A stretch of DNA of 64,000 nt from Bdellovibrionota bacterium (GTDB lineage: Bacteria > Bdellovibrionota > Bdellovibrionia > Bdellovibrionales > JAEYZS01), in the NCBI GenBank assembly GCA_040386775.1, contig JAZKEU010000001.1, forward strand, positions 1-64,000, given 5' to 3'. The position numbers and the translations under genes are program-made. The notes below the pieces were generated by a model, which was not told the DNA's origin, did not search any database, and saw nothing but the letters and a program-made list of their open reading frames with translations. Numbering within the stretch: the stretch's first letter is position 1; each line of letters opens with the position of its first letter. This document shows, piece after piece, positions 1 through 8,900 of this stretch.

Positions 1-2
1 AA

Positions 3-161
3 AAAGCCAATTACAAATGCCAATACCCAGGATGCACTCAAAACCATTTCTTACAAATTGATCATATAAAATCTGTAAGCAAGAATGGCAGTAATCAAAC
101 CGATAACCTTCAGGTATTATGCCAAGCTCACAATAAATTCAAATATCAGAGACATGGCTAA
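3..161 (+). CDS. HNH endonuclease, C-terminal fragment (cut by window start)
   Basis: The open frame from base 3 to the TAA at 159-161 encodes the end of an HNH nuclease. Visible are a zinc-type Cys pair (CQYPGC), then the core DHI, the NLQVLC strand and the HN pair (AHNKFK). This order, CxxxxC - DHI - N..VLC..HN, is the usual metal-binding beta-beta-alpha fold of McrA-like HNH domains. The N-terminus lies outside the window, so the enzyme's role (restriction, phage or mobile-element related) cannot be told. The sequence from 162 to 237 holds no further gene. Confidence 0.8.
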   Translation, partial: KANYKCQYPGCTQNHFLQIDHIKSVSKNGSNQTDNLQVLCQAHNKFKYQRHG

Positions 162-237
162 GCATAATGCAATTGAGCTTACGATAAGAAGATTAATAGG
201 TTAAAATTTGAGTGGCGCCTAACTCTCGTAAGTTTCT

Positions 238-867
238 TTAAGTACCAAAGCGCCAGCCTATGGAGAGGCCCAATGACATTTGGTCGTCGAATTGGCTGCT
301 GAGATATTTTCGGATTCTTAAATCGTAGGAGACGGGGCGTTCGAAAAGGGTCGATTCGTATTGGATACCTAGGATAGCCGAATATATTGAATCGAATTCT
401 GATTTATCAAAATTTGTCGTGCTTGAAGTTAACCTTTGCCTAACTCTCCATGGATACATAGAGCCTAAACTTGCAGAGGCCCAGAAATCTCCGGCAATGT
501 GTCTGCGATAACCAAGATCAAATGAAATGGCTTCCAATGTGTATTTATCTACATATAACTCTGTTTCTTTACGGAAATTGTGTATTCCTAGGGTAACCTC
601 TGCTAGCAAACTACTCTTGGAACTGAGATCTCCCAAGGCTTGCGCGAGCACAGCAAAGCTTTGACTTCGATCCAACTTAGATTGACTATCGTTGTTATGA
701 AATAAGTTCTCTTGGAAATTGGCGTTGGCGAGAAATCCTGCAAGATATGTGATTCGACCGTCCTCAGGAGTGTAAGAAGCAACAATCTTATCCATGGGAT
801 AAAAACTTAAAAGTGTTATTATGAGTGTAGACTTAAAATTTAGCTTAAAATTTTTGAATAACTTCAT
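238..867 (-). CDS. Outer-membrane beta-barrel-like protein, unknown function
   Basis: The protein has an N-terminal hydrophobic segment (STLIITLLSF) preceded by lysines, consistent with a signal peptide. Then come alternating hydrophobic and aromatic stretches, and it ends in GLSIGWRFGT, a barrel-like terminal strand although the last residue is Thr rather than Phe. No enzymatic motif is visible. I place the start at the second Met (base 867), which gives a normal signal peptide; an upstream Met at 897 is in frame. Either start makes its 5' end overlap the divergent gene beginning at 821. It could be an OmpW- or OmpA-barrel-type protein, but I do not recognise the family. Confidence 0.6.
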   Translation of the reverse strand: MKLFKNFKLNFKSTLIITLLSFYPMDKIVASYTPEDGRITYLAGFLANANFQENLFHNNDSQSKLDRSQSFAVLAQALGDLSSKSSLLAEVTLGIHNFRKETELYVDKYTLEAISFDLGYRRHIAGDFWASASLGSMYPWRVRQRLTSSTTNFDKSEFDSIYSAILGIQYESTLFERPVSYDLRIRKYLSSQFDDQMSLGLSIGWRFGT

Positions 868-1849
868 AGTTCGCTTTATCTGTACATTCGTGTTCATAGT
901 TTATGTGCCTTCAGTACTTTATGCACAAAGTGAATCAGTAGCGCAACCAAATAAGGACAAGCCAGCAAAAGTTGACGAAATCGAAAACCCCTCACCATTT
1001 ACAAGAGAGTTGATCCGAGCTAATAAAGCCGCGGCAGAAGAAATCGATAAAGCCGCTGATATTATTGACAAGAATGTTTCTCCTAAAATGGCCGGCGCGG
1101 TTGGAAAAAACGAAACCCAAGTCTATGTTATCTTAGGAGGAGACTTTGCCGATAATGGCGATATTGAATCCAACTTTCGCTATGGCGTTCAATTGCATTT
1201 ACCTCGCTTTGAAAGATACTGGAAAGTAAAATTTGCCAACCAAGATGAAAAAAGAGATCGTGGTCAGAGCTCGGTGACAAGGCAGCAGAGAACTAGAAAT
1301 ACAAACGATGATGTTTTCTTGGGCGTGAGCTTTATGAAAAATTGGGATCGTGTTGAAGTCCAATATAAACCTCAAATTGCAATCAGTGATGGAATCGGGC
1401 TAGATCATTCGATAGAGGCTGATACAGAGTATGAATTTGGAAGATTTAATTTTGAGCCTAGTCTCGAATTCTTTGCCAATCACGATGATGGTGCGGGGTC
1501 CTCGATTTCATTAAAGTTTGTCTATTGGTTGTATAAAAAAATGATTTCATTTGAGCAGGGGAACGACGCCAGATTTCTTTATCTACGAAATATTTTAGCG
1601 GAAAACCATTCTGCAGGATTCGCTTATACTCCCAATGATAGATTTAGTGTCTCCACTCATTATTTTAGAAGCTTTGGAAATGACATTGCCGGTTACATGC
1701 TTTCGGCCTACGGGGGATACATTACTATTAATTCTGTGATTTACAAAAAAGTTCTTTCTATGGAAGTTAAGCCTTATGTTGTTTTTGAACGAGAAGAAAA
1801 TTTTAAGCAAATCAACGGTGCCTTGATTAACTTTCGCTTAAATTTTTAA
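821..1849 (+). CDS. Secreted/outer-membrane protein of unknown function
   Basis: 342 residues with a Sec signal peptide (FICTFVFIVYVPSVLYA before Q). A polar linker rich in Lys, Asp and Glu follows, then from about residue 85 a region of alternating strands (YVILGGDF, YGVQLHLPRF, VQYKPQIAIS) ending in INFRLNF, a typical barrel C-terminus with terminal Phe. This suggests an outer-membrane barrel. No family is recognised. The start at 821 lacks a strong ribosome-binding site; a TTG at 854 would give a shorter 25-residue signal peptide. It is transcribed divergently from its left neighbour with a short antisense overlap of the 5' ends. Confidence 0.65.
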   Translation: MSVDLKFSLKFLNNFIVRFICTFVFIVYVPSVLYAQSESVAQPNKDKPAKVDEIENPSPFTRELIRANKAAAEEIDKAADIIDKNVSPKMAGAVGKNETQVYVILGGDFADNGDIESNFRYGVQLHLPRFERYWKVKFANQDEKRDRGQSSVTRQQRTRNTNDDVFLGVSFMKNWDRVEVQYKPQIAISDGIGLDHSIEADTEYEFGRFNFEPSLEFFANHDDGAGSSISLKFVYWLYKKMISFEQGNDARFLYLRNILAENHSAGFAYTPNDRFSVSTHYFRSFGNDIAGYMLSAYGGYITINSVIYKKVLSMEVKPYVVFEREENFKQINGALINFRLNF

Positions 1850-1893
1850 TGGTTCTAAGGTAGATCTCAGTTTGTATTGAGCAAAAGAATGAC

Positions 1894-2469
1894 TCATAAA
1901 CCGAAAGTCATTTGCAGACTGAAAAATAAACCTTGAATGTTAGTATTGTTAGAAGACATCACAGAATATCTCCCTGCGGCCTTGAAGAGTTTGTTGAACA
2001 TTTTGAAATCATATTCTGTTCCAAAGCCTAAACCAGAAATGGAGTAAACTGATTTGGATCCATTTAAGAAAACTTGATCGATGCCAAGCCCTACCTTCAA
2101 AGAGTTCTTTTTATTAGTGCTTTCCATGACGATTGGCGCTCCATCGAGAGATATAATTTTATTAAAGCTACAGCAATCTCCAGTCAATGTGTAATAAAAA
2201 TATCCTCCAAGAGTAGTGAAGCTAGAAGATGTGCTGGCATTTATGGCCGATGTGATAAACATCTCAATACTATACTTATTGACAAAGTAATGAGTAAAAT
2301 CAACGCGGATTGCGCTGCCTGTGATGGATCCACTTTCCAAACTGAACTGCGCATACTCTAAGCCTGCAGATAAATAGTTTCTACTCTCTTTAATTTCAGT
2401 CACAACGTCGACTGCAAATGCCGGCGATGCAAAGAACCATAGCATGAGAGCAATATTAAGCAGCTTCAC
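1894..2469 (-). CDS. Outer-membrane barrel protein, last gene of motor-like operon
   Basis: 191 residues, signal peptide MKLLNIALMLWFFASPAFA, then repeated amphipathic strands (YLSAGLEYAQFSLES, AIRVDFTHYFVNKY, LKVGLGIDQVFL, GLGFGTEYDF) ending FFSLQMTFGL. This is a small OmpW/OmpX-like barrel with one CC pair in an outer loop. The start is a GTG preceded by an AAGGA box inside the end of the upstream gene, so the two overlap by 14 bases and are probably translationally coupled. As the fifth gene behind MotA/MotB-like and FliF/FliG-like genes it may be the outer-membrane partner of that complex. The barrel assignment is from sequence; the role is inferred from context. Confidence 0.68.
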   Translation of the reverse strand: MKLLNIALMLWFFASPAFAVDVVTEIKESRNYLSAGLEYAQFSLESGSITGSAIRVDFTHYFVNKYSIEMFITSAINASTSSSFTTLGGYFYYTLTGDCCSFNKIISLDGAPIVMESTNKKNSLKVGLGIDQVFLNGSKSVYSISGLGFGTEYDFKMFNKLFKAAGRYSVMSSNNTNIQGLFFSLQMTFGL

Positions 2470-3895
2470 TTTTTAATCCTTCATCGACTAGGAGTTGGTA
2501 GACGTCATTGTGGCGATTAGGATTTGATTTTTCTTTATAAACCAATAACAGTTTTAATTTCTTTTCTGGTAAGTGAGCTTCTAATGCTTTTAAAATTTCC
2601 TCTGGCCCAACCCATGCCGCGGCAAGAGATCTTGTGTCGAATTGTGAAAGTACAGATTTGATTTCTTCTGGCGACTTGAGAGCTAACCAGGCCAGAGTCT
2701 TTACGTGTTTGCGTAAATTGTCCGGAACCATTTGCGGGTTATTGAATATTGCAGCTTCATCAGTCAATGACAATTCTCCCCAAGTCGGAGTGGCGCTGAA
2801 GGTTCTTAGAGTGCTCTTGGTTTTTGCAGTGAATTCAGATACAGACGGTTTTGCTTGGATTGCTTTTAATTTTTCATCAAAACCCAGCTTCATGTTCTCT
2901 TTTCTCATCGGACTGATAGCATGCCATAATCCGATGTCTTTTTTTACTGATTCACTAAGATCTTTTTGTGAAATTTGCGCAAGAGAACAAGGTTCCATAT
3001 AATAAGGATGCTCGTGATAGGACATAGGCCTTGCTGCTGTTGTGACAAAGAAAAGAGAGTATTCCTTCAAGAAGGGGAGTTCTGATGTGATCTCTTTCTT
3101 TTGTTCGGTAGAGATGTTTTTCCATAACCAATTCGCATAGCCGTCCTGCTCGGTCCAATAGCAATCTGCAAAAATTTCTTTTAAAGAATTTGTGCTGAGC
3201 GTATCCAATATAGAATCTTGATTCTTTGATGAAGACGGCACAAAATTTTGATTTTGCGGCATCGAAGGAGTAAATGCAGGAGAAGTTCTTGGAGCAGGTG
3301 TGTTTCCACTTCCTTCCGCAAGTGCACCGGCTAAAACTTTGATTTGTTCTTTTAATTCGGATGATCTTTTCTTGCTGAAAGAATTTGATAAATAGAATGT
3401 ACAACCAAACCCTAAAGCAAAGATTGCGAAAATAAGTTTTGCAAATGTCCAAATTGTTTTATCTGCAACTTCAAATAAATCTTTCACTTCAATAGACTTA
3501 GAAAGTTTAACAAGTTTTTGGTCTACTTTGCTAAAATGGATGAATACATTTTTCTTATTCTCCACAGGAACTGCTTTATAAAGCGCATCTTGTGCGCCTG
3601 GTGGGATAGTCTCTAAAGAGCTATAAATATCCACATTGATTTTTTTGATATCATTCAATTGGATTTTTTCTGGAGATATTTTTTCTCCATCCGAAAAATT
3701 TGTACCTGGCAGAGTTCCTTGAAAGCTGTCAAATTCGAGCTTTACGACAATCTTTGCTGAATCATCAAACATCTTGAATGTATTTTGTAATCTCTCTTGG
3801 AGAGTTTGCTCGAGGTTGAGTTGATCCAGTAAATCCGCTCGACTGATCAGTGGGAGCATCAGTAATGATAGTATTAATAATAGTGTCTTTTTCAT
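2456..3895 (-). CDS. FliF/FliG-like membrane protein of a motor-like operon
   Basis: 479 residues. Order: signal peptide (1-20); periplasmic part (about 21-145) with a stretch resembling the FliF/YscJ C-terminal periplasmic region (LEQTLQERLQ..., IVVKLEFD, INVDIY); one transmembrane helix near 150-172 (FAKLIFAIFALGFGCTFYL); a Pro/Ser/Asn linker; and a cytoplasmic domain of about 250 residues. Its end (FDTRSLAAAWVGPEEILKAL, then HLPEKKLKLLL) resembles the FliG middle-domain pattern TLA.AL.G..EE....L.....K....L. The start ATG overlaps the MotB-like stop as ATGA and follows AAGGAGA. I infer a ring or scaffold protein that bridges the stator to the cytoplasm. The family assignment is tentative: the resemblance is by eye and could be convergent. 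Confidence 0.55.
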   Translation of the reverse strand: MKKTLLLILSLLMLPLISRADLLDQLNLEQTLQERLQNTFKMFDDSAKIVVKLEFDSFQGTLPGTNFSDGEKISPEKIQLNDIKKINVDIYSSLETIPPGAQDALYKAVPVENKKNVFIHFSKVDQKLVKLSKSIEVKDLFEVADKTIWTFAKLIFAIFALGFGCTFYLSNSFSKKRSSELKEQIKVLAGALAEGSGNTPAPRTSPAFTPSMPQNQNFVPSSSKNQDSILDTLSTNSLKEIFADCYWTEQDGYANWLWKNISTEQKKEITSELPFLKEYSLFFVTTAARPMSYHEHPYYMEPCSLAQISQKDLSESVKKDIGLWHAISPMRKENMKLGFDEKLKAIQAKPSVSEFTAKTKSTLRTFSATPTWGELSLTDEAAIFNNPQMVPDNLRKHVKTLAWLALKSPEEIKSVLSQFDTRSLAAAWVGPEEILKALEAHLPEKKLKLLLVYKEKSNPNRHNDVYQLLVDEGLKSEAA

Positions 3896-4599
3896 AGTGT
3901 CTCCTTGTGCGGCTCTATCCTGATAGAGAGAGATCTGGAGTTTCTAATATTTGATGAAGCTGCTTGTATAAATAATTTTTTTTCTGAGAACCCTAGATCT
4001 CTTGCTATAATAAGAGCGCTTGATGCTCTTAGGGAAGAGAGCACAAAATTGTCGACCACGATGTTTGTTTTATGTATGTTCATGGGACGGTTGTCCGCGT
4101 GACCTTCAAAGTATAGATTAACACTTTCTGAGAATGGATGAATTTTTTCTAAAATTTCCTTTAAGACTGCAATTTGATCTTTGTACATTTCGTGTTGCCC
4201 AGCTTTGTACATGTTGTCTGCAAAATTGATAATCAAACTTTCATGATCAGTATCTACGCTCACATTGAACTTGTTTAAAGAGTCCGAAAGACTCGAAGGA
4301 AGCCTGTCATCCACTTTGTCATTGATCGCATTGGCTAGGGCACCGCCCGTGCCTTTGGTTTTTCCATCAGCGGTTTGTAAGTCGCTTTTGCCTTTGCTAT
4401 CAAATTGCTTAGCAAGATTAAAGATGATTTTACTTTTAGAAGCAGGATCTGCCGAGTAAAACAAAATAAAGAAGCTCATGAGCGCCATCAAGAAATCGGC
4501 GTAAGAAACGGCCCAAAGGTGAGCGTTCTCGTCCTCATGGAGAGTCGTAGACTCGTCTCGTTCTATTCGCGGTAATCGAATCTTCTTTTTAGCTTGCAC
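3892..4599 (-). CDS. MotB-like stator protein with OmpA peptidoglycan-binding domain
   Basis: Proton-channel stator subunit. After a basic N-terminus comes the single transmembrane helix WAVSYADFLMALMSFFIL, whose Asp (in YADF) corresponds to the proton-binding Asp of MotB. The C-terminal half is an OmpA-like domain (NLYFEGHADNRP, then FVLSSLRASS and the final RSLSIRIEP) that would hold peptidoglycan. I choose GTG at 4599, preceded by AGAGG nine bases upstream; this puts the channel Asp near residue 35, close to its usual place. In-frame ATGs at 4617 and 4638 lack such a site. It overlaps the MotA-like gene by 11 bases and the FliF/FliG-like gene by 4. No flagellar genes are nearby. Confidence 0.85.
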   Translation of the reverse strand: MQAKKKIRLPRIERDESTTLHEDENAHLWAVSYADFLMALMSFFILFYSADPASKSKIIFNLAKQFDSKGKSDLQTADGKTKGTGGALANAINDKVDDRLPSSLSDSLNKFNVSVDTDHESLIINFADNMYKAGQHEMYKDQIAVLKEILEKIHPFSESVNLYFEGHADNRPMNIHKTNIVVDNFVLSSLRASSALIIARDLGFSEKKLFIQAASSNIRNSRSLSIRIEPHKETL

Positions 4600-5293
4600 G
4601 TAATTCGACCTCTTCATTAATGAGTTCTGCCGCTTCATCTTGATTAATCAAAAGTAAAATTTGATAAATACTTTGTAAGTAACGAGTTGAAGCCATGTGC
4701 TTCACTTGCAATCTATCAGAGATAGGCATGATGATCGCGTTGGCGATAATCAAACCAAAGAACGTTGCTGTCATCGCCATCGCAAGTCCTGGACCAATTT
4801 TGTCTTTTGCTCCATCCAAAGCTTGGAAGAGGGTCACAATACCCATCACAGTACCTGCCATTCCGAGAGAGGGTGGGTATTTGGCTAAGTTTTTTAGGGC
4901 TTGAATTGCATCGACTGAGCGTTGCTCAATTTCTTTTTTCTTTTGTGAGATTAAGACTACAAAAAGATCTTGCGCAACACCTTGCGACCAAAGCAATTGC
5001 GCGTAAGACACCAGGTCGTCTTTTGAGGTGAAGGTGGCTTCTTTATTTTTAGTCAACGCTTCGATTTCGCTTTTGGTATCTTGCATTGTCAAAGGCTTGG
5101 CGCCTAGAGTTTTTAATTCATAGAAAAGATTTTTTAAAACAGCTTGTGGGGTAGCGAAGAATAAAATTCCTATGGTACCACCACCAACGATCAAGACAGA
5201 GTGGAGGTTGAAGTAAGTTCCAATAGTGTCTAAACCCATTGAGAATAAAAATACAAAGAATGTTAAGAAAATACCAATTGGTAAACTGCTCAT
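4589..5293 (-). CDS. MotA-like stator protein
   Basis: 234 residues of the MotA/TolQ/ExbB proton-channel superfamily, closer to MotA. Four membrane segments: IGIFLTFFVFLFSMGL, SVLIVGGGTIGILFFA, the SLGMAGTVMGIVTLF segment following the MotA-like sequence YPPSLG, and GLAMAMTATFFGLIIANAI with the LGPALA-type motif (IGPGLAMAM). A cytoplasmic loop of about 100 residues lies between helices 2 and 3. The ATG follows AAAGGCGG and overlaps the upstream TPR gene by 4 bases. With the adjacent MotB-like gene it forms a complete stator pair that probably converts ion flow into movement or force on the neighbouring FliF/FliG-like protein. Confidence 0.88.
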   Translation of the reverse strand: MSSLPIGIFLTFFVFLFSMGLDTIGTYFNLHSVLIVGGGTIGILFFATPQAVLKNLFYELKTLGAKPLTMQDTKSEIEALTKNKEATFTSKDDLVSYAQLLWSQGVAQDLFVVLISQKKKEIEQRSVDAIQALKNLAKYPPSLGMAGTVMGIVTLFQALDGAKDKIGPGLAMAMTATFFGLIIANAIIMPISDRLQVKHMASTRYLQSIYQILLLINQDEAAELINEEVELRAS

Positions 5294-5847
5294 GTGCCGC
5301 CTTTAAGCTTTGATAAAAGCTTTTTTGCATTTTCATTAGTTGGGTTGATCACAAGACCTTCTTGTAAATCATTTATGGCGCTTTGTTTGTCGTTCTTGAG
5401 GTAGTTGATGCTGGCGCTCATAAACAATATGGAGGAATTGTTTTTGTATTTTTGTTTTAGAATGCTGATTGTTTGAGAAGCCTGGTTGTAGTCACGCTTT
5501 TGAATGAATACTTCTGCTCTTCTTAAATTCTCAATGATTTCATCTGTTGATTTTTCAACGTGGGAGTTTATAAGCTCAATTACACCGGTGCTCATACTAG
5601 CTTCAGATATGGTGATTTGGGAATCTGAGCTATGAGCAGAGAAGACCAACATCGGAATGTTTTTCTTAGAAATGATAAAGACATTCTCGCCCTTTTGGAT
5701 CTCGATCTTTTGTCCAGCTTTGAGCATCTCAAAATTTTGTTGATCGTTTTTTTTATATTGTACATCAGTTTCAAAGCTGATTTGTTCAGCCAAGGAAATT
5801 GACATGTACCCAAAAATTAAGATTGTTGAAAAGTATTTTAACATCAT
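5290..5847 (-). CDS. Exported TPR protein, first gene of motor-like operon
   Basis: 185 residues, signal peptide MMLKYFSTILIFGYMSISLA, then a beta-rich stretch (about 25-80). The second half contains two to three TPR-like helical pairs (IENLRRAEVFIQKRDYNQAS; SILFMSASINYLKNDKQSAI; INPTNENAKKLLSKL). It probably works in the periplasm as a protein-interaction scaffold. It heads the operon, overlaps the MotA-like start by 4 bases, and is preceded by a block of repeated TTAAG sequences that may be its control region. No strong ribosome-binding site precedes its two adjacent ATGs. Confidence 0.7.
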   Translation of the reverse strand: MMLKYFSTILIFGYMSISLAEQISFETDVQYKKNDQQNFEMLKAGQKIEIQKGENVFIISKKNIPMLVFSAHSSDSQITISEASMSTGVIELINSHVEKSTDEIIENLRRAEVFIQKRDYNQASQTISILKQKYKNNSSILFMSASINYLKNDKQSAINDLQEGLVINPTNENAKKLLSKLKGGT

Positions 5848-5905
5848 CTTAATAATTCTCGGTATAGAGTCTTAACATCTTAATAAAACTATTGAATTAT
5901 CTTAA
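5848..5905 (-). promoter_or_regulatory. Repeated TTAAG box upstream of motor-like operon
   Basis: Four TTAAG copies on the minus strand (plus-strand CTTAA at 5848, 5871, 5879 and 5901). Two of them form the composite ATTAAG-ATG-TTAAGA with an 8-base period. A near-identical composite occurs at 12243-12257 on the other strand. It is a candidate binding site for an operon regulator; no such regulator is identified in the window. Confidence 0.4.
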
Positions 5906-5912
5906 TAAAGAG

Positions 5913-5936
5913 ACAAAAGTCGCATGCGACTTTTGT
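5913..5936 (-). terminator. Perfect palindrome after the giant lipoprotein gene
   Basis: A 24-base perfect palindrome with half-site ACAAAAGTCGCA begins immediately after the TAA of the giant gene (minus strand). Folded RNA would give a stem of about ten pairs with a four-base loop, followed on the minus strand by CTCTTTATTAAG, a weak U-rich tail. It is probably an intrinsic terminator separating the giant gene from the motor-like operon downstream on the same strand. Confidence 0.6.
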
Positions 5937-8900
5937 TTAGTTGATGGGGATTGTAACAGTACGATTGTTTCTGCCGTCTTTAATATAGAGATAATTTGTG
6001 TCTCCATAGAGTCCAACTGGATTATCAAATCCACCAAGTTGTTTCGCTGGTCCAGATGATCCGCCTGTACACCATGTAGGAGTGATATTGCCAATACCAG
6101 CGGTATTGCAGGCAGCAGGGGCAATGGCTGTCGGTCCAGATCCCAATCCTGAAATATAACCTTTCCACCCTTGGAATGATCCGTCAGTAGCAGAGATACG
6201 AACAATTCTGTGATTGTAAGAATCAGCTACATATAAATAAGTATTGTTCGCCCAAATTGCTCTTGGAATATTGAACGAGCCATCTTCTGAACCCGCGCCG
6301 GTGGTTAAATTCTGTCCCGCTGTTCCGGAGTTACACCAGCCTTGCAGTGGCTTGTTTGCAGTTTGTCCTACGCAATATCCAGTTAAGCTTAAGTTTGTGA
6401 GAACACCAATTCTACCAATGATACCGGCAGGAGCTCCTGAAGTTTTATTGTATCTAGAAATTCTATGAGTCCCTGTATCAGAAACGAAAATGTATGAGCT
6501 GTTTGCCGCAATACCACTCGCAGAGTTGATGGACCCATATCCGCTTGATCCGCCACCACCAGTTGCCGCAGTTGTACACCAACCTTGAGCTACGTTGCTA
6601 GTGATTGTACAGACAGAGCCTGAAGTGATGTGTCCGATCGCTCCGTCAAAGGCACCTGTTGTCGGATTAACTCTCATCAATCTTGCCGTGTTGTCTGTCA
6701 CGTACAAGTATGGTGAATCATAGTGAACAACTCTTGGAGCATTGAACATTCCGTTTGTTGTGCCGTTAATGGCCGAACCACCAATACACCAAGTTGGAGC
6801 AGGATCGTTGACGTTGGCTCCAGTACAAGAAGCTCCACCATCGGTAGGAACCGTATTGATTTTTCCGATCCAACCTTGATAGAGAGCATCACTGATTCTC
6901 ACGCGATCCACTCTATGGTTCGAATAATTAGCAATATAAATATAAGTGCTATCTGCTGTAACAGAATATGGATTGTTGTAACCATGAATACCAGAGCCGG
7001 CCGAAGTTCTTCCTCCTCCAGTACACCAATCTGGAGTCATACCTGAGGTGAATCCAACGCAACCCGCAGGACCTGTTGGAGCAAAAGTACCAATGATACC
7101 AATATAACCCAACATCTGACCAGTTAAGCGATTGAACTTTTTAATTCTAGCAGAAGCAAAATCGGTCTCAAACATGTGAGTGCTGTTCATGGATACACTG
7201 TTGTATGCAGTGCTAGTTTCTAAGTTTGCATAGTCGTCAATACCAGCACGCGAAGCCAATACACCTGAAGCAATCGTGCGCGACCATTTTGTAGATTGTG
7301 ATGTAGCAGTGCCAATCCATCCCGCAGCTGTACCGTCAGCCAAATCAAAAGATTGAATTCTAAAATTGTTGTAATCAGCCACATAAATTTTAGAACCTGA
7401 AATTGTCATGCCGTAGGGGCTATAGAAGGCACTGTTCGTATTGCCAACTCGACTTGCTTGACCACCTATGCACCATCCCGGCGTGACCCCGCTCACTGGC
7501 GTACTGCTGCAACCGATGTATCCACCTGTAGGTGAGACTGAAACTCTACCAATCCAGCGGAAATTTTGTCCGTCAGAAAGTTGTACGCGCATCAATCTAT
7601 GATAATCATCAGTGATATAAAGATATGTCCCATCCGTAGTTAAGCCGCGGATTGTTCCGAAACCATTTGTTGTATCTCTAGGGTATGTAATGCCATTTGT
7701 TGTCCAATTTGAAGTGTATGTCGAAGCAAGAGTAGCTGGCGATGGTATATTTGTAGGAAGAGTTCTTGTGAGCGCGCTTCCAATGTATCCAGAGAATGCT
7801 CCTGAAGTTAAATCGATCCTTACAACTCTCACGTTACCAGAGTCACCCACATACAAGTATGTTCCGTCGGTTGTAAGACCAATCGCATTTTTAAATCCTT
7901 CATTTGGCGCGGCAACTTCAACGGGATTAGTAGATAAGTTATATCTGTCGGAAGCCTTCGCTGTTCCTGTCGTACCACTCAAGCACCAGCCCGGAGTACT
8001 ATCGTTTGTTGCAGGAATCGGGCTGCACGTTGCGAGTTGTCCTGCCCAGTTCTGTGGAGCTGCGTTTGTAAGACCCACCCAACCTGCGGCTGCACCAGTT
8101 GAGGCTACAAATCTTTGTAAACGTTGGTTCGCATAATCCATCACATACAAATATCCACCGTAGTGAACAATAGATTGTGGGTTATTGAGCATTCCATCAA
8201 GAGTACCAGTTTGTGAGGTTCCACCTACACACCATCCAGGAGCAGCAAGTCCATTCGAAGAAGCACATGGACCCGTTGCTGGAGAAGCTAAGATGCGACC
8301 GATCCAACCTCCATACGCACCAGTATCTTTGTTGAATCTTAAAATTCTATGGGATCCTGCTGTGACATAAATGTATGTTGAATCCACGGTAATGTATTTT
8401 AAACCTGTTACCAGTGCAGCCGTCACAGTGTTACTACGACCACCTTTGCACCACACAGGAGTTAAATCACCAAGGGTTGGGTTTAAGTTATTGCAAGATG
8501 CAGAAGAGTCGTAAGCAGAAATTCCTTCTGTTGAACCTACATGACCAATCCATCCCACAACTTCATTCAATACAACATCATATTTTACTATTCTGTTGTA
8601 AGTTGCCTCAACGGCGTAGATATAATTTCCATCGGCAACAACATCTTGTGGATTGTACAAACCATTCGTGTCATCGGCAACCATTTCATTTCCACTACCA
8701 CTCATAGTGAATTCACCCGCAGAACCAATCCATGAAATTACCGGAACGTTAGTAAGAGTGGTAGATTGAGATGCAATCGTACCGAGTGAAGGAGTCAGAG
8801 TTAAGCTCATTGATTGTGGCAGATAAGATTTATAGTAGAAGCTATTGCTTGTCACACTGATACCAAATGGAAGAGTGACTAATGTTGAAGTGCAAGAAGC

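Noticed and set aside
2955-3452. A 165-codon minus-strand frame inside the FliF/FliG-like gene
   Set aside because: Out-of-frame shadow, rich in Cys/Phe/Arg, with no ribosome-binding site; the main frame carries the signal peptide and domains.
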